DNA of 64,000 bases. It comes from Daucus carota subsp. sativus (taxonomy: Eukaryota; Streptophyta; Magnoliopsida; Apiales; Apiaceae). This document shows, in pieces, positions 21,212-33,200 of this stretch. Position numbers and translations under genes: made by a program. The stretch covers positions 37,223,606 through 37,287,605 of the forward strand of contig NC_030387.2 of the NCBI RefSeq assembly GCF_001625215.2, read 5' to 3'. The first letter of the stretch is position 1. Each line of letters opens with the position of its first letter. The notes under the pieces were generated by a model. That model did not search any database and was not told where the DNA came from. It saw nothing but the letters and a program-made list of their open reading frames with translations.

Positions 21212-24200
21212 ATGGACACGTCATCGCCGCCGTCTCTCCCGCCCTTACCCAACCCCAAGCTCCGCCTCATGTGCAGCTACGGCGGCCAAATCATCCCCCG
21301 CGCCGACAAGAAATCTCTCTTCTACTCCTCCGGCGAGACCCGCATCGTCGCCGTTGATCGCCGCACCACTCTCTCGAATCTTAACACCTTCATGGCCCAC
21401 CTCTCTCGGACTCTCTTTAACAACCGGCCCTTTAGTCTCAAGTACCAGATTCCCAGCGAAGATATCGACTCGTTGATCTCTGTTACCACTGATGAGGATC
21501 TGCAGAACATGATTGAGGAGCATGAGCGCGCAGGGAGCTCCGGTGCGCCGGGGCGCATCAGATTGTTCCTCTTCCCGACGAAGCCGGAGTCGGTGGGGAC
21601 GGTTCTGCTGGACGCCAAGTCGGAGACGTGGTTTAACGATGCGTTGAAGAGTAGTATGATGATTAGAGGGCAGAGTGAGGATGTGGGCCATGGGTTGTTG
21701 GGGTTTGATGGGCTTGGGCTTTCCGATGATGGGCAGGGTGGTGGTGGTGGTGCTGGGGATGGGAAGGTTGGGTTGATGGATTTCGGGTCGGAGTCTATGG
21801 TGCTGGAGAATAATTCTTCGTTTGGGTCTACGGGTTCTTCGACCTCTATGTCGACTTTGCCTGCCATTGGGGCTTTTGCTGAGGAAGAGAAGAAGAAGGT
21901 GATTACAGTGGCTTCTTCGGGTTCACTTGATAGGTATAATTCCTATTTACATATATGTCTTTGTATCTCGTAATGTTTAATTGTTATGATATCTCCTAAT
22001 GTTTAATTGTTATGATTTTAATGAATTTGATTTATGATTTTGTATGGTTAATTCTTTTAGTGTTAGACACTGATAGTGAGTCTAATGCATATAATGATAC
22101 ATAAAATTGTCGCCCGGGAAGTTTATGGTTGCCAAAAATGAGGTATTGATGAAAAGTGGGAGCATTTTATTTGGCATTGTGTGCAGGAATGTTTAATTGT
22201 TATGTGTTATATGAGTTTGGTTTGATACAAAAATTGTCACTCGTAAGTTTATGGTTTCTAAAAATGAGATATCGATGAAATGTATGAGCATTGATATTTG
22301 GCATAGTATGCAGAAGTTTGGTTTGTTGAATGAGGTTTTGAAAACTGAAGACGTAAATAATGGTACATGTTGGTCGAGTTCTACTTCTATTACTATTTTA
22401 TTGGAGCCTGAAAGTTATGATGTTGTGAGATGGACTTTGATGGCAAGTTCTTCACTAAATAGCCATCAATTTCTTGTCGTATTCAGTTACTCATGTTTTT
22501 GGAGTTAAATTAGATGCACTTTATTGCTACACGTGATATGAATATGCTCACTATGACGTCAAAGTGATGTTACAAAAGTATTTAGAAACATATGCCGTGT
22601 GCTATTTTGAAGAATTGATCACGTTTTGATTGTTCTGATAGGTGTGCATGTATGTCGTACCTTAGAGTCTGAGTTTGTCGTACCTTAATTAGGGTTTTGA
22701 GTTTATGCTGTTACATTTAACCGATTTGAGCATGGAACATGTGAATAACTGATCGATTAGGGTTTATAACTTTGTATGGTTAATTCTTTTCGTGTTAGAC
22801 ACGGATAGTGAGTCTAATGCATATAATGATACATAAAATTGTCGCCCGGGAAGTTTATGGTTGCCAAAAATGAGGTACTGATGGAAAGTAGGAGCATTTT
22901 ATTTGGCATTGTGTGCGGGAATGTTTAATTGTTATGTGTTATATGAGTTTGGTTTTTATAGGAATTGTAGGGAAGTTAAAAATTGGATCTTTTCGTGTTA
23001 TATTACTATATATGGATGATCTAATGCATATATTGATACAAAAAATTGTCACTCGTAAGTTATGGTTTCTAAAAATGAGATATCGATGAAATGTATGAGC
23101 ATTGATATTTGGCGTGGTATGCAGAAGTTTAATTTGTTGAATGAGGTTTTGAAAATTGAAGACGTAAATAGTGGTACATGTTGGTTGAGTTCTACTTTTA
23201 TTACTATTTTATTGGAGCCTGAAAGTTATAATGTTGTGAGATGGACTTTGACGGCAAGTTCTGCACTATACAGACATCAATTTCTTCTGGCATTCAGTTA
23301 CTTATGTTTCTGGAGTTAAATTAGATGCCTTTATTGCTACACGTGATATGAGTATGCTCACTATGAAGTCAAAGTGATGTTACAAAGTGTTTAGAAACAT
23401 ATGCAGTGTTCTATTTTGAAGAATTGATCACGTTTTGTTTGTTCTGATAGGTTTAAATTATGCATGAGATACTTGTTGATTCCTGTCAAGATACTCCATC
23501 AGTCTTAAAGCAGAAATATAGACATCAATATAGTGAAGAACTTTGACGGCGAGTTCTTCACTATATAGACATCAATTTCTTGTCGTATTCAGTTACTCAT
23601 GTTTTTGGAGTTAAATTAGATGCACTTTATTGCTACACGTCTCACTATGACGTCAATTGATGTTACAAAAGTATTTAGAAACATATGCCGTGTTCTATAG
23701 GTTTATATTATGCATGAGATACTTTTTGATTCCTGTCAAGATACTCCATCAGTCTTAAAGCAGAAAATAAAAATCCCCCCATCAATTTCCCGTTTACCTT
23801 ATTATTTCATATTGGGGCAGATTAATCAAATATTATCTCCCTTGAATCACATCTTATCAAGGATAACAGAGTTGTTGGTGTGTTTGTGCATGTATGTCGT
23901 ACCTTCGAGTCTGAGTTTGTCGTACCTTAATTAGGGTTTTGAGTTTATGCTGTTACATTTAACCGATTTGAGCATGGAACATGTAAACAGCTGATCGATT
24001 AGGGTTTTTTCTCCCCCAAACTGCACTTCCAATTGCGCACTCCCACCTATGGTTTTTTTTTTAATAGAACATTATGTGTATATCGACAAATGATTTTGCT
24101 TTTTATCTCTATTTTACTGGGTAAATATCCATCTCAGTGCCATGTATTGCCTCACATTAACCCATATCATATCACATTAGGCAAGATTAATCAAATATTA

Positions 24201-25790
24201 ATTACCTGAGGTTATTTCTTATCAAGGATAAGTTTGGAGTAGCCAACAACTTTTTCTTCTATGATTATTTTTTTGCCCATGTTTGATGCACAAGAAGGGT
24301 GTGTGGCTTGACCGGATGGATAGCTGCTTTACTAATATAATGTGTCGACTCCCTCTGTTATTATATATTAGACATTTAAGGTTTTTGCACATTTACTATG
24401 GAGAGTGATAATTACAGATGAAATGCAATTAATATCTGGTAGAGTTTCCAATATATACCTCACAACATGGTGGAATACGTGAACACCACATAGTTCACAC
24501 ATTAATTAGATAAGGGGCAATAATGGAAACAATTCACTGATGAAGCATTGGAATAGGAGAACGTCTAATATATAAAAACAAATGATGGCTTCTAAAACAT
24601 TATTTATATAGAAACAAAGGGAGTAGTAATTGTGTGATCTCCAAACAGAAGAACACATTAATGATTTTGGAGCAATCCAGATTTAGAAAATAGATTTGGG
24701 CAGTATTCCCACATGAGCTTATATGCCCTATAGCTCAAGGAAATTTAGTTTGAGCTTATATGTTGCTTTTATTTGGTGCTAGAGGATATAAGGACCAACT
24801 ATTTTGACGTGTTTTTTCCCACTTCTGCTCCATTTTGGCAGTAGCCAGGATTTAAAGCTTAGATGCATTTTCTTTTAGTATACCTATAATATGCATTTTC
24901 ATATCAATTGTCTAATTGTTCATGTTTCCAGTGATAATAGTGTTGCAAGTGCTGTTTCTCATCCAAAAACTGGCTTTCATCAAGATCAAGCAGTTCACAA
25001 CTCTTTCTCGGATGCTAAAGTATCTTCAAACGCTGATGTTAAAGTATCTTCAAGCCCTTTGAAACCGGAGAGTATCATCCTTGAACCTTCATCTTTGATC
25101 CAAATGAAAAATGCGGCTCAGGTGTCTTCATACCAGTTGCCTCTTGCACCGGAAGAAAAATTACATCAGCAGGTGCAGTACATTCACCCAGGTGGTCATT
25201 ATGTGTCTCAATACCCAACAGGCCCATTGCCATTCTCACCTTACTATCCAGTGTATCAACCTCAGGTCCATCAACAACAACACATCCCTTATTCACCTAA
25301 TCCACCTAATCCTCCCTATCCAGTTTACTTATTGCCTATAAGGCCGACTCAATCTTACATGTCCTCTTCCCATAACTTGAATAATGCAGCAACCAATGCA
25401 CCAAGCCGTCCTCCTTTGCATCCGCAAACTTCTTTGCTCGGCAACCAAGTATCCTATAGGGAAGTCACACCACAAGCTCCAGTTCTACCTGAACTAACCC
25501 CGGACAGTTATTGGAGTACTTCACCTTCCATTCAGAAACAACTTTTGGATCCCTTGGAACCATATCAACCATCACTCTCTGTGGTTTCTGATCCATTAGT
25601 TACTACCAACAGCGATGCTGAAATTGTTGTAGATGATCTTGCTTATGCTCAGATATACAAGAGTCAACCTCCAGCACCTGCAACGACTCCCCCCTATGAA
25701 GCTATGACCAATGTTTCAAAAGTATTGTTATCTGAGACTTCAGCCCCACTCCATGGGGCCTCACTGCAAAGTAAGAGACCTAATGTGTAG
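21212..25790 (+). CDS. PB1-domain (octicosapeptide/Phox/Bem1p) protein
   Basis: Two exons, 21212-21933 and 24932-25790, join in phase 2 (SLD-S-DNSVAS) to give 526 aa. Residues about 17-118 form a PB1 domain: LRLMCSYGGQIIPRADKKSL at the start and YQIPSEDIDSLISVTTDEDL with NMIEEHER at the end (the acidic OPCA motif). PB1 domains mediate front-to-back protein association. A Gly-rich linker (GGGGGAGDG) follows. The second exon is Pro/Gln/Tyr-rich and disordered (QYPTGPLPFSPYYPVYQPQV), and the C-terminal region has DSYWSTSPSIQKQLLDPL and DLAYAQIYKSQPPAP. Arabidopsis has a close family of such proteins with unclear roles. There is no kinase domain, unlike the Raf-like PB1 kinases. The GC-rich first exon contrasts with the AT-rich intron. 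Confidence 0.92.
22030..24010. repeat. Tandemly duplicated intron segments in the PB1 gene
   Basis: A block from about 22041 (TGTATGGTTAATTCTTTT) recurs at about 22773. Downstream the offset grows to 811 bases (22251 against 23062) because the second copy has about 75 extra bases near 22960. Further partial copies follow: CATGAGATACTTGTTGATTC at 23463 and 23711, and GTATGTCGTACCTT...GAGTTTGTCG at about 22650 and 23890. Copy-to-copy identity looks above 85 percent. Confidence 0.85.
24349..24623. mobile_element. Stowaway-like MITE in the PB1 intron
   Basis: Ends CTCCCTCTGTTATTATATAT and TATAGAAACAAAGGGAG are inverted repeats. Inside, TATTAGACATTTAAGG is matched by ACGTCTAATATATA. The right side is followed by TA but the left flank is GA, so the target duplication is degraded. 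Confidence 0.65.
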
Positions 25791-26107
25791 TGACAGTTTT
25801 CGTAGTGCCGGGCAAATTTACTTGTCTTTCCTATACTATTTTGTTTGTAAAAGTGTTGGCTGGATGATGAAGTCTGGAGTTTGACGTTTCTTTGATTGGT
25901 TTATCAATTTGTTTATTTTGTTTATTTTTTTTTACAAGTTCAAGTCAGATTTATGAAGGTACAAGGCTGTTCATAGTATTTATAGTAGACATCTTATGTT
26001 TTTTGTATCAGCAACTCAGATTATGCATGTTGCACTCATTTTGACAGCTTATTTTCCGGATGGATTGATACACTACACATTTGGTGACCCCTCCGGTATA
26101 CATTAGG

Positions 26108-26239
26108 ATTTAGGGAGTAAATTTCATATTATTTGTATTTGATCAGTTTAGGGAATGTTATCAAATTTATGGGATTTAGGGAGTAAATTTCATATTATTT
26201 GTATTTGATCAGTTTAGGGAATGTTATCAAATTTATGGG
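26108..26239. repeat. Two-copy 66-bp tandem repeat downstream of the PB1 gene
   Basis: ATTTAGGGAGTAAATTTCAT begins both copies (26108 and 26174), and each ends at ...ATCAAATTTATGGG. The copies are almost identical, so the duplication is recent. It lies about 320 bases after the stop codon. Confidence 0.9.
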
Positions 26240-26458
26240 CATGTTTGGGAACCAGAAACAACTTCTGCTTCTGGATTCTACTATTCTTGACTCGTTTGTG
26301 TAAAAAAATAGAAGCACTTTTAAGAAGCTTGAGAATAGTAGTTTCTCTGTCTAGCTTTTTTTCCCAACATTTTATTAACTTATTTACTTCTCGCTTCTAC
26401 TCCAATTTTTGTAATTTAAACAAGAATTCACATTTTTTAAGTTAACCCAAACAACTCC
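26237..26458. mobile_element. PIF/Harbinger-like MITE
   Basis: GGGCATGTTTGGGAACCAG at the left and GTTAACCCAAACAACTCC at the right are imperfect inverted repeats flanked by TAT on both sides. Interior AACTTCTGCTTCTGG and complementary words near the right end suggest a foldable element of 222 bases. Confidence 0.55.
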
Positions 26459-27200
26459 TATATATGTTAATTCGAACTTGAAAATGTCTTGCATAAATGT
26501 TGGTTCATTTGAACTTCAAAAAAAAAATATTTATTATATTTGTATACAGAATATTAGTTATTTTTATTTATAAATAACTTTTTTAAAATAATAAATTTCT
26601 CTAATTTAAAAAATATCACTGTAAATTGTCCTACAATTGATATATGTGAATAATCGATGTAATTTTATAAAATTATTGTTTTTCAAAAGTCTAATAAATA
26701 AGTGTCAAAGGAAAAAATAATAATTAAAGATTGATCACCCAACCCGATATTGTAAAATAAATTTATCTCATATATTTATAAGTGATTATTATATTATCTA
26801 AATATAGAGGACAAAAGTTTGAAAAAATTTGTAAACCATATTTAGGACTGTACTCGAATTGATGGAGAATTGGAGATGCTGAATTTCTGATTGCTTAAGA
26901 TGTATTTTTAATAAATAAAATAAAATAATTCATTTAAAAATTAAACAAAACTATGCAGAAAGATGAAAATAACTGAAAATCATTAAATAATCTATTTAAT
27001 TAAGTTATTTTCCAAAAAAAATTGAATAATTAGATTTTTTGAAAATAAAACGTATAAAAAACTATGTAGAAAGATGATACCGATCTGAAATTTGTCGGTT
27101 TGGGCAGAGAAGCCAAGTCCGGTAGAGATTCAACTAACACAAATAATTTTGACAAGTATCATCAACTCCAATAGCATTACAATTATAATATCTTAAGAGA
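26459..27200. other. AT-rich promoter side of the RELCH-like gene
   Basis: Long A/T runs without coding signal. No convincing TATA box at a fixed distance could be chosen. Confidence 0.4.
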
Positions 27201-27261
27201 TTTGAAAGTTCAATGCGGAGGAGAAGAACACAGAAAAGTTGAATCGAAATCAAACTCGAAG

Positions 27262-30200
27262 ATGGACGTGGAGAAGGCGTCGCTGTGTAATTGCGTAGTG
27301 AATTTCCTGTTGGAGGAGAATTACTTGTTATCGGCTTTCGAGCTTCTTCACGAGCTTCTCGATGACGGTCGCGATGCTCACGCCATTCGCCTCAAAGAGT
27401 TCTTCGAGAATCCGTCTCAGTTTCCTCCCGATCAGATCTCTCGCTTCAATTCTCTCCGAGGTCTCTCTCTCCCTCTCTCCCTCCCTCCCTCGCTCTCTCT
27501 CTCTCCCTCTCCCTCCCTCCCTCCCTCCCTCTCTCTCTCGCTCACTCTCCCGCTCTCTCCCCCTCTCTCTCCCCCCCCTCTCTCTCATCTCAGCATTATG
27601 AAGTTATATACATCTGTATTTAATTTCAACGTTGTTATGAGTATTATTCTTGCTATCAACTGTTTGTTGCACGTATAGACGAAATGAAATAGTCGTTGCT
27701 TTGATTTTGGTATGAATTTGTTCAACTTTGATTTTGGTATATTTGCTCAACTTATCAAAGAATGATCGTTAAACTTGTTTGTACGACACTTGATAGAACT
27801 AGACTTGGAAGTCGAAACACTGGATCACAATCTTTCGAGAGTGTTTGCTTCATTATGCTTCAGAAGTAGATTAAGTTTTACGAATGACTTCAGATTTATG
27901 ATGTGCTGATGATGTGTGATTCTCTAGTGATATTTCTACTACTTTTTTTTAGCGGATAAATGCAATGTAAAATTGTAGTGTCTGCAATATTTGTATTTGG
28001 TTTGGACTGTATACAATAGCATATATAACATGCTCTAGGATTGATCTTCACTTAGAGGTTGTTGATCTTATGATTCAGTTTACTTTAGCCTCTATTTGTC
28101 TGTAAGTTCTAAAGTATTCGCTTATTTTCCTAATTAACATCCTGCAATTTATGATTGAAGCATGGGACTTGGTCAATCTTTCTTGCCACTGCATACTAAA
28201 AGCCCTATGTTGAATCTTTTTGATTTTTGATATGCTCAATTCTTATGTAATTTCTTTTTAATTCGTCGCACCAGTTGCAGACCCCCAAACTTTGCTAGAG
28301 GAAAAAGAAACACTGGTAGAGAAGCTAGCGATCGCGGAGTATGAACTTCGTTTAGCCCAAGAAGATGCTACAAAATTAAAGGGTGAACTGCAAAAGAAAA
28401 CCGACATCACACCAAGTGAACTAAGCGGTACATCTCAACTCTGCTTCACATGCTTTTCTTATTTTCTTTGAAGATGTGACACCTAGTCGATAGAGAATTT
28501 TCTTAGGCATAAGGTGCATTTAAGAGAATAGCACACCTTAACCAAGATAAAAATCTTTGAATTCCCCCGATTGGACTTGATATGAAGTTGCAATGAAGAA
28601 TTGTTATGCACAAGCTCTTATAAAAATTTTATTGTGCTATGAAACTGGTAATTTCTTAGCATATTTTATGTCAGAAACTACCTTACTCTTGGTCAAAATC
28701 CGTGTTTGCCACTGGCAGTCTGGTGCCAGACCATTTATGTAGCTTTAAACTCATTTTTTGCTGCTTTATGTTGTCCGTTTCACTCCCAATGTGATATGTT
28801 TCCTTGATAGTAGAGGCTACATTGGCAAATAAGGTGTCAGAAGAGTCTGTCTTTCGGACCCTATCATCGTTTTCTACTCGTTTTCATATGTGATGTTGGT
28901 ACTTTCTTATTTAAAGCTTTGTAGATATATCACAAAAATGTCATACGGATCATAAGATGTTTACTGTAATGCCAATTTAGTATTACGTGTTCTACATAGG
29001 AAGAAACAACACACCTGTTCCAATTTGAGTTTCCATCCATGTCTTATGCAGGGTCGCCTTCAGAGGCTTCTGCTAATTATGAGCCAAATCCTGAACTACG
29101 GAAGAGTGACTCTTCCTTTTCTGAGTTGGGTCCTCTAAAGGAGCATGAACGCAGAGATCTTAATTGTGCTGTTAAGGAGTATTTGTTGTTAGCAGGATAT
29201 CGACTCACTGCAATGACATTTTACGAAGAGGTAATTTTTAAAATGTTAAACATTTGACTTATATCGTCTGTGTACACGAATAGGGCAACGGAACCACTAC
29301 CATCATCTGTGGTTCCGTGTCTTGTCTGTGGTTCCGTGTCTAAATGCACTAAATGCAAAAAACACAACACTAAATGCATATCTGTGGTTCCGTGTCTTGT
29401 CTCATGTTATGTATATAATATATAAACAAATATTGTTAATGTAACATATACAAAATCATTTTTTTATTATAATTTCTGACGATATAATGTTAGTTTTACA
29501 ATTTTCAAACACTGAAATATTATAATTTCAGTCTTAGAGTTTTAATATCTACTATTTCAATTATTATGAGGTTGTAATTTGTATAAATTAGACAATCTTC
29601 TATATATATACTTCTATACTATACTATCATAATGGAACATATGTATAATTGGTTGGTTATTGGTTTGGTTTGGTGGGTTCGTTAACCAGAGTAATGACCC
29701 TGGGACCATTAAGTATAGAAGAGAACTGTTATATCTTATCCTAAACTTAAAGAAAATTCTATATTTAAAAAATAAAACAATTACATAAAGGTCTCAGGCT
29801 CTTCTGTTAACAACCTATTACAATTAAATATTTTTATTATTTGTTCTGAAGATGCAATGAGTGGGTTTGAATCCCATCAACTACATACTATTAGTTACAA
29901 ATTTATTCGTTGAAAATTAATTTATAACTATATAATAACTAATTTTTAATGTTTCATCACTATTGAAATTATAATCTATTATTTACACTAAAATATAACT
30001 TAAACTTCATTTATTATAAGTATTATTATTTCAAATAAATCATGTATAATAATTTAAGCATAAATAAGAAAGTTATAAAAAACTAAAGGAAACCAGTGCA
30101 TCGCACGGGGTAATAACTAGCAACTAGTATATGTATTTGTTTTGTGTACTTTTGTGAGCCAAACACGACAGTGAATCATTCATGTGCACTGTCGTATTAG

Positions 30201-33200
30201 TTTACTTTAAAATTTCGTGAACCAAAAGTAACCCAAACACTTAAATTTCGTGCCTGTGCTGTCGCTGTGATGTCACGTCATTTACAAAATTGCCGGTCTA
30301 GTTATAAGAAATTGTATTAAGTTTGAATAGAGAAGCCTTCCTACTTTTTTGACCAAGTACACATGGATAGATAAGACTTTTAACTGGTAAGTAAACCTGG
30401 TCTGTATATACTTTAACTGGAAGTCAGTGCATGTTATATATGTATCTCACATGATACTAGTTGCTGCAACTATCTGGTGTTTAATTCTTTCGCAAACATA
30501 AATATATTTGGTTTGTCTTCCTGATTTTATGTATCTTTTTATAATAGCTTTTAGTGGGGGTTAATTAGTTTATTAAAATGCATGTACATGTTTGATGTAA
30601 AATTGCTAGCATTGTTGTACTCTTATATGTTTACTTCAGGTTACAGACCAGAACCTAGATGTATGGTCGAAGTCATCTGCATGCGTTCCAGATGCTTTGC
30701 GCCATTACTATTACCAGTACCTTTCGTCGACTGCAGAGGCTGCAGAGGTACTTCTTCAGACACTCATGGGGTAGGCTAGTTCTTGTTCTTTATGTGCTCT
30801 GAAGGAAATTTTTGCATGTTGTTTGTTAATAATAATCAAGCTATATAGAAAACAATTTTTAAACTACTACTAGTAACTGTTTATCTCTAGATTTCAGTCA
30901 GTTCTTCAGATGAAGTAATCATGGGGTCTATCACTCTTAAATTTACTTATTAATACAATTATTTATCTCCTATTTTACGTTACTTACAAGGTTGGCTTGG
31001 TGCTACAAACTCCTGGTAGAGTAGTCCATGACACCATTTCCTTATTAAGGTATCTGTCTAAAGAAAGTGGCAGGAGACAATCTTCAATGTTCTACTTTGC
31101 GTAATCCAGTAGAAAACGACATTTAGTGTGTAGAGACAAATTGATGTATTAAAATTCTAATTTCTTCCTCTATATTTTGTATACATGTTTATTTGTTTAT
31201 TCTTTGGCATCAACCTTATCTTCTTATCAAGACAATTACGGTATGCCACAAGCAAGGACTCTAAGCATTGGTCTAGCTTAAGTTTACATTCGTGTCATTC
31301 TTTAACTTTTAAAATAAGTTTTGGGTTACTTTTTATCACTTTCGAGTACACATTGAGAGACCATTAATCGTACCCGCTTCCTAGGTGTTACTAATCCCAT
31401 GGAAATGAACTAAAAAGTGCCTATAAATTTTGAGTGAATAACCTCGTAGTCCAGTGATTATTAATCACGTAGATGCACATTATGTATACTTTTATAAAAG
31501 GATGCATGTAATTATAATGTATTGGTTAGCGGTTGCTTGTCCTGAATTGCACATAAATGAGAAGCATTCCTACTGGTGCAGGAGAAAATTGCCATACTTA
31601 GAGAGCACGAATCCTTGCAGAAAGAAATTGATAGACTGAAATCTGAAAAGCAGGCTTCAATAAAATACAAAGATTTGGCCGATGGGCAAGTTATGGCATT
31701 AACCAAGTCACTGGAAACTCTGCAAAATAGTATTAAGGAAAAGGAAATTCTGGTAATACTCAATCACTTTATATCTATGAGCAAGCATTGTACTATGAAT
31801 TCAGGCATGAAACTGTAGATTTGTTCATGTTTCAGGTGAAAGATTTAAAGCAGTCCTTAGATCACCAAAGAAAAGAGCTTAACGACTACAGAGCTGAAAC
31901 TACTTCACTCAAAATGCACATTGAAAGAACTCAATCTGGACAGTTTTTGGTCCAAAGTAATGTGGAGCAAGTTGAATCACTGTCGTTAGAGAGCTACAAG
32001 GAACAGTTAGAAGCATTGCAAAAGGAAATAGAACAGCTAAAAGCTGCAACATCCGTTCCTAATTTTGTAATACCTGTTAGTCATAAAGATGAGAGGACGG
32101 AGGCCAATGACGATGTTGTCAAATTGCCTGAAAGAGATGCCACAAAATCTTCAGATCAGGTTCTAGGCGGATCCTTAGAACGTGAAGATAATCAATCTGT
32201 TTCACTTGATATGAGTCCTGGAATCTCTATTGCGCCTAAAAAGGTTTCGGAAGAGCCGGCAATCAGTTCTTTATATGAAAGTTCGCTCACTAAAGAAGTT
32301 AAAAATACCCCCAAATACAATGCTGGATCACCTCGTGATGAAAATGGGTTGCTCTTAAAAACAGATAGTCTGGGTGAAGCTAATATTGAGAAGATGGTTT
32401 GTCTCTTCCACTCACTCCAAAACTGTTCCCCTTCCCATGTGTGAATATTTATGTATTTAATGACAACACTATTTTCTTTGAAACCAGGGTCTTCTAACCA
32501 TTCAAATATTGTCTGATGCATTACCTAAGATAGTTCCTTATGTTCTCATCAACCATCGTGAGGTGTGTTTACTGAGTTATCTTGATTTTTGCTCCATGTC
32601 ATTTTTGATGATATAATTACTTATTCAAAAGTCTGTTTTCTTTTACCTGTAGGAGCTTCTTCCCCTTATAATGTGTGCAATTGAGCGCCATCCAGATAGC
32701 AGTACACGGGATTCCTTGACACATACACTGTTTAACTTAATTAAACGTCCTGATGAGAAACAGAGACGAATCATTATGGATGTTAAGTTTCTGATCATTA
32801 CCTAGAATACATGGTTTTATTTTAATCTGTTAGTATATCATTATAAAATACTAGAGTTTTATGCTGTGTCCAGGGCTGTGTTACTCTTGCTAAGGACGTG
32901 GGAGAGATGAGAACAGAAACAGAATTGCTTCCCCAGTGTTGGGAACAAGTGAGATCATGTTGATTAATTATGACACTCTTTTATATGACCAAAGATTGTA
33001 TGCAATATTGGTTGATTCCTGTTATGCAGATTAATCATAAGTACGAGGAACGCAGGCTGCTTGTTGCTCAATCATGCGGAGAGCTTGCAAGATTTGTGCG
33101 GCCAGAGATTCGTGATTCACTCATCTTGTCTATTGTGCAGCAGCTGATAGAGGATTCTGCTACTGTTGTACGTGAAGCTGCTGCTCGCAATCTCACCTTG

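Noticed and set aside
21245-21867. Long minus-strand frames (148 and 181 aa) opposite PB1 exon 1
   Set aside because: Shadow frames of a GC-rich exon; the plus strand encodes a clear PB1 domain.
22251-23319. Two similar 85-codon frames (22251-22508 and 23062-23319) that look like a duplicated small gene
   Set aside because: They lie inside the PB1-gene intron and are carried by the tandem intron repeat. Differences between them are mostly amino-acid changing, so there is no sign of coding constraint, and no motif is recognisable.
27328-27601. Arg/Glu-rich and Ser/Leu/Pro-rich frames across 27328-27601
   Set aside because: They are translations of the CT/GA microsatellite at the start of RELCH intron 1.
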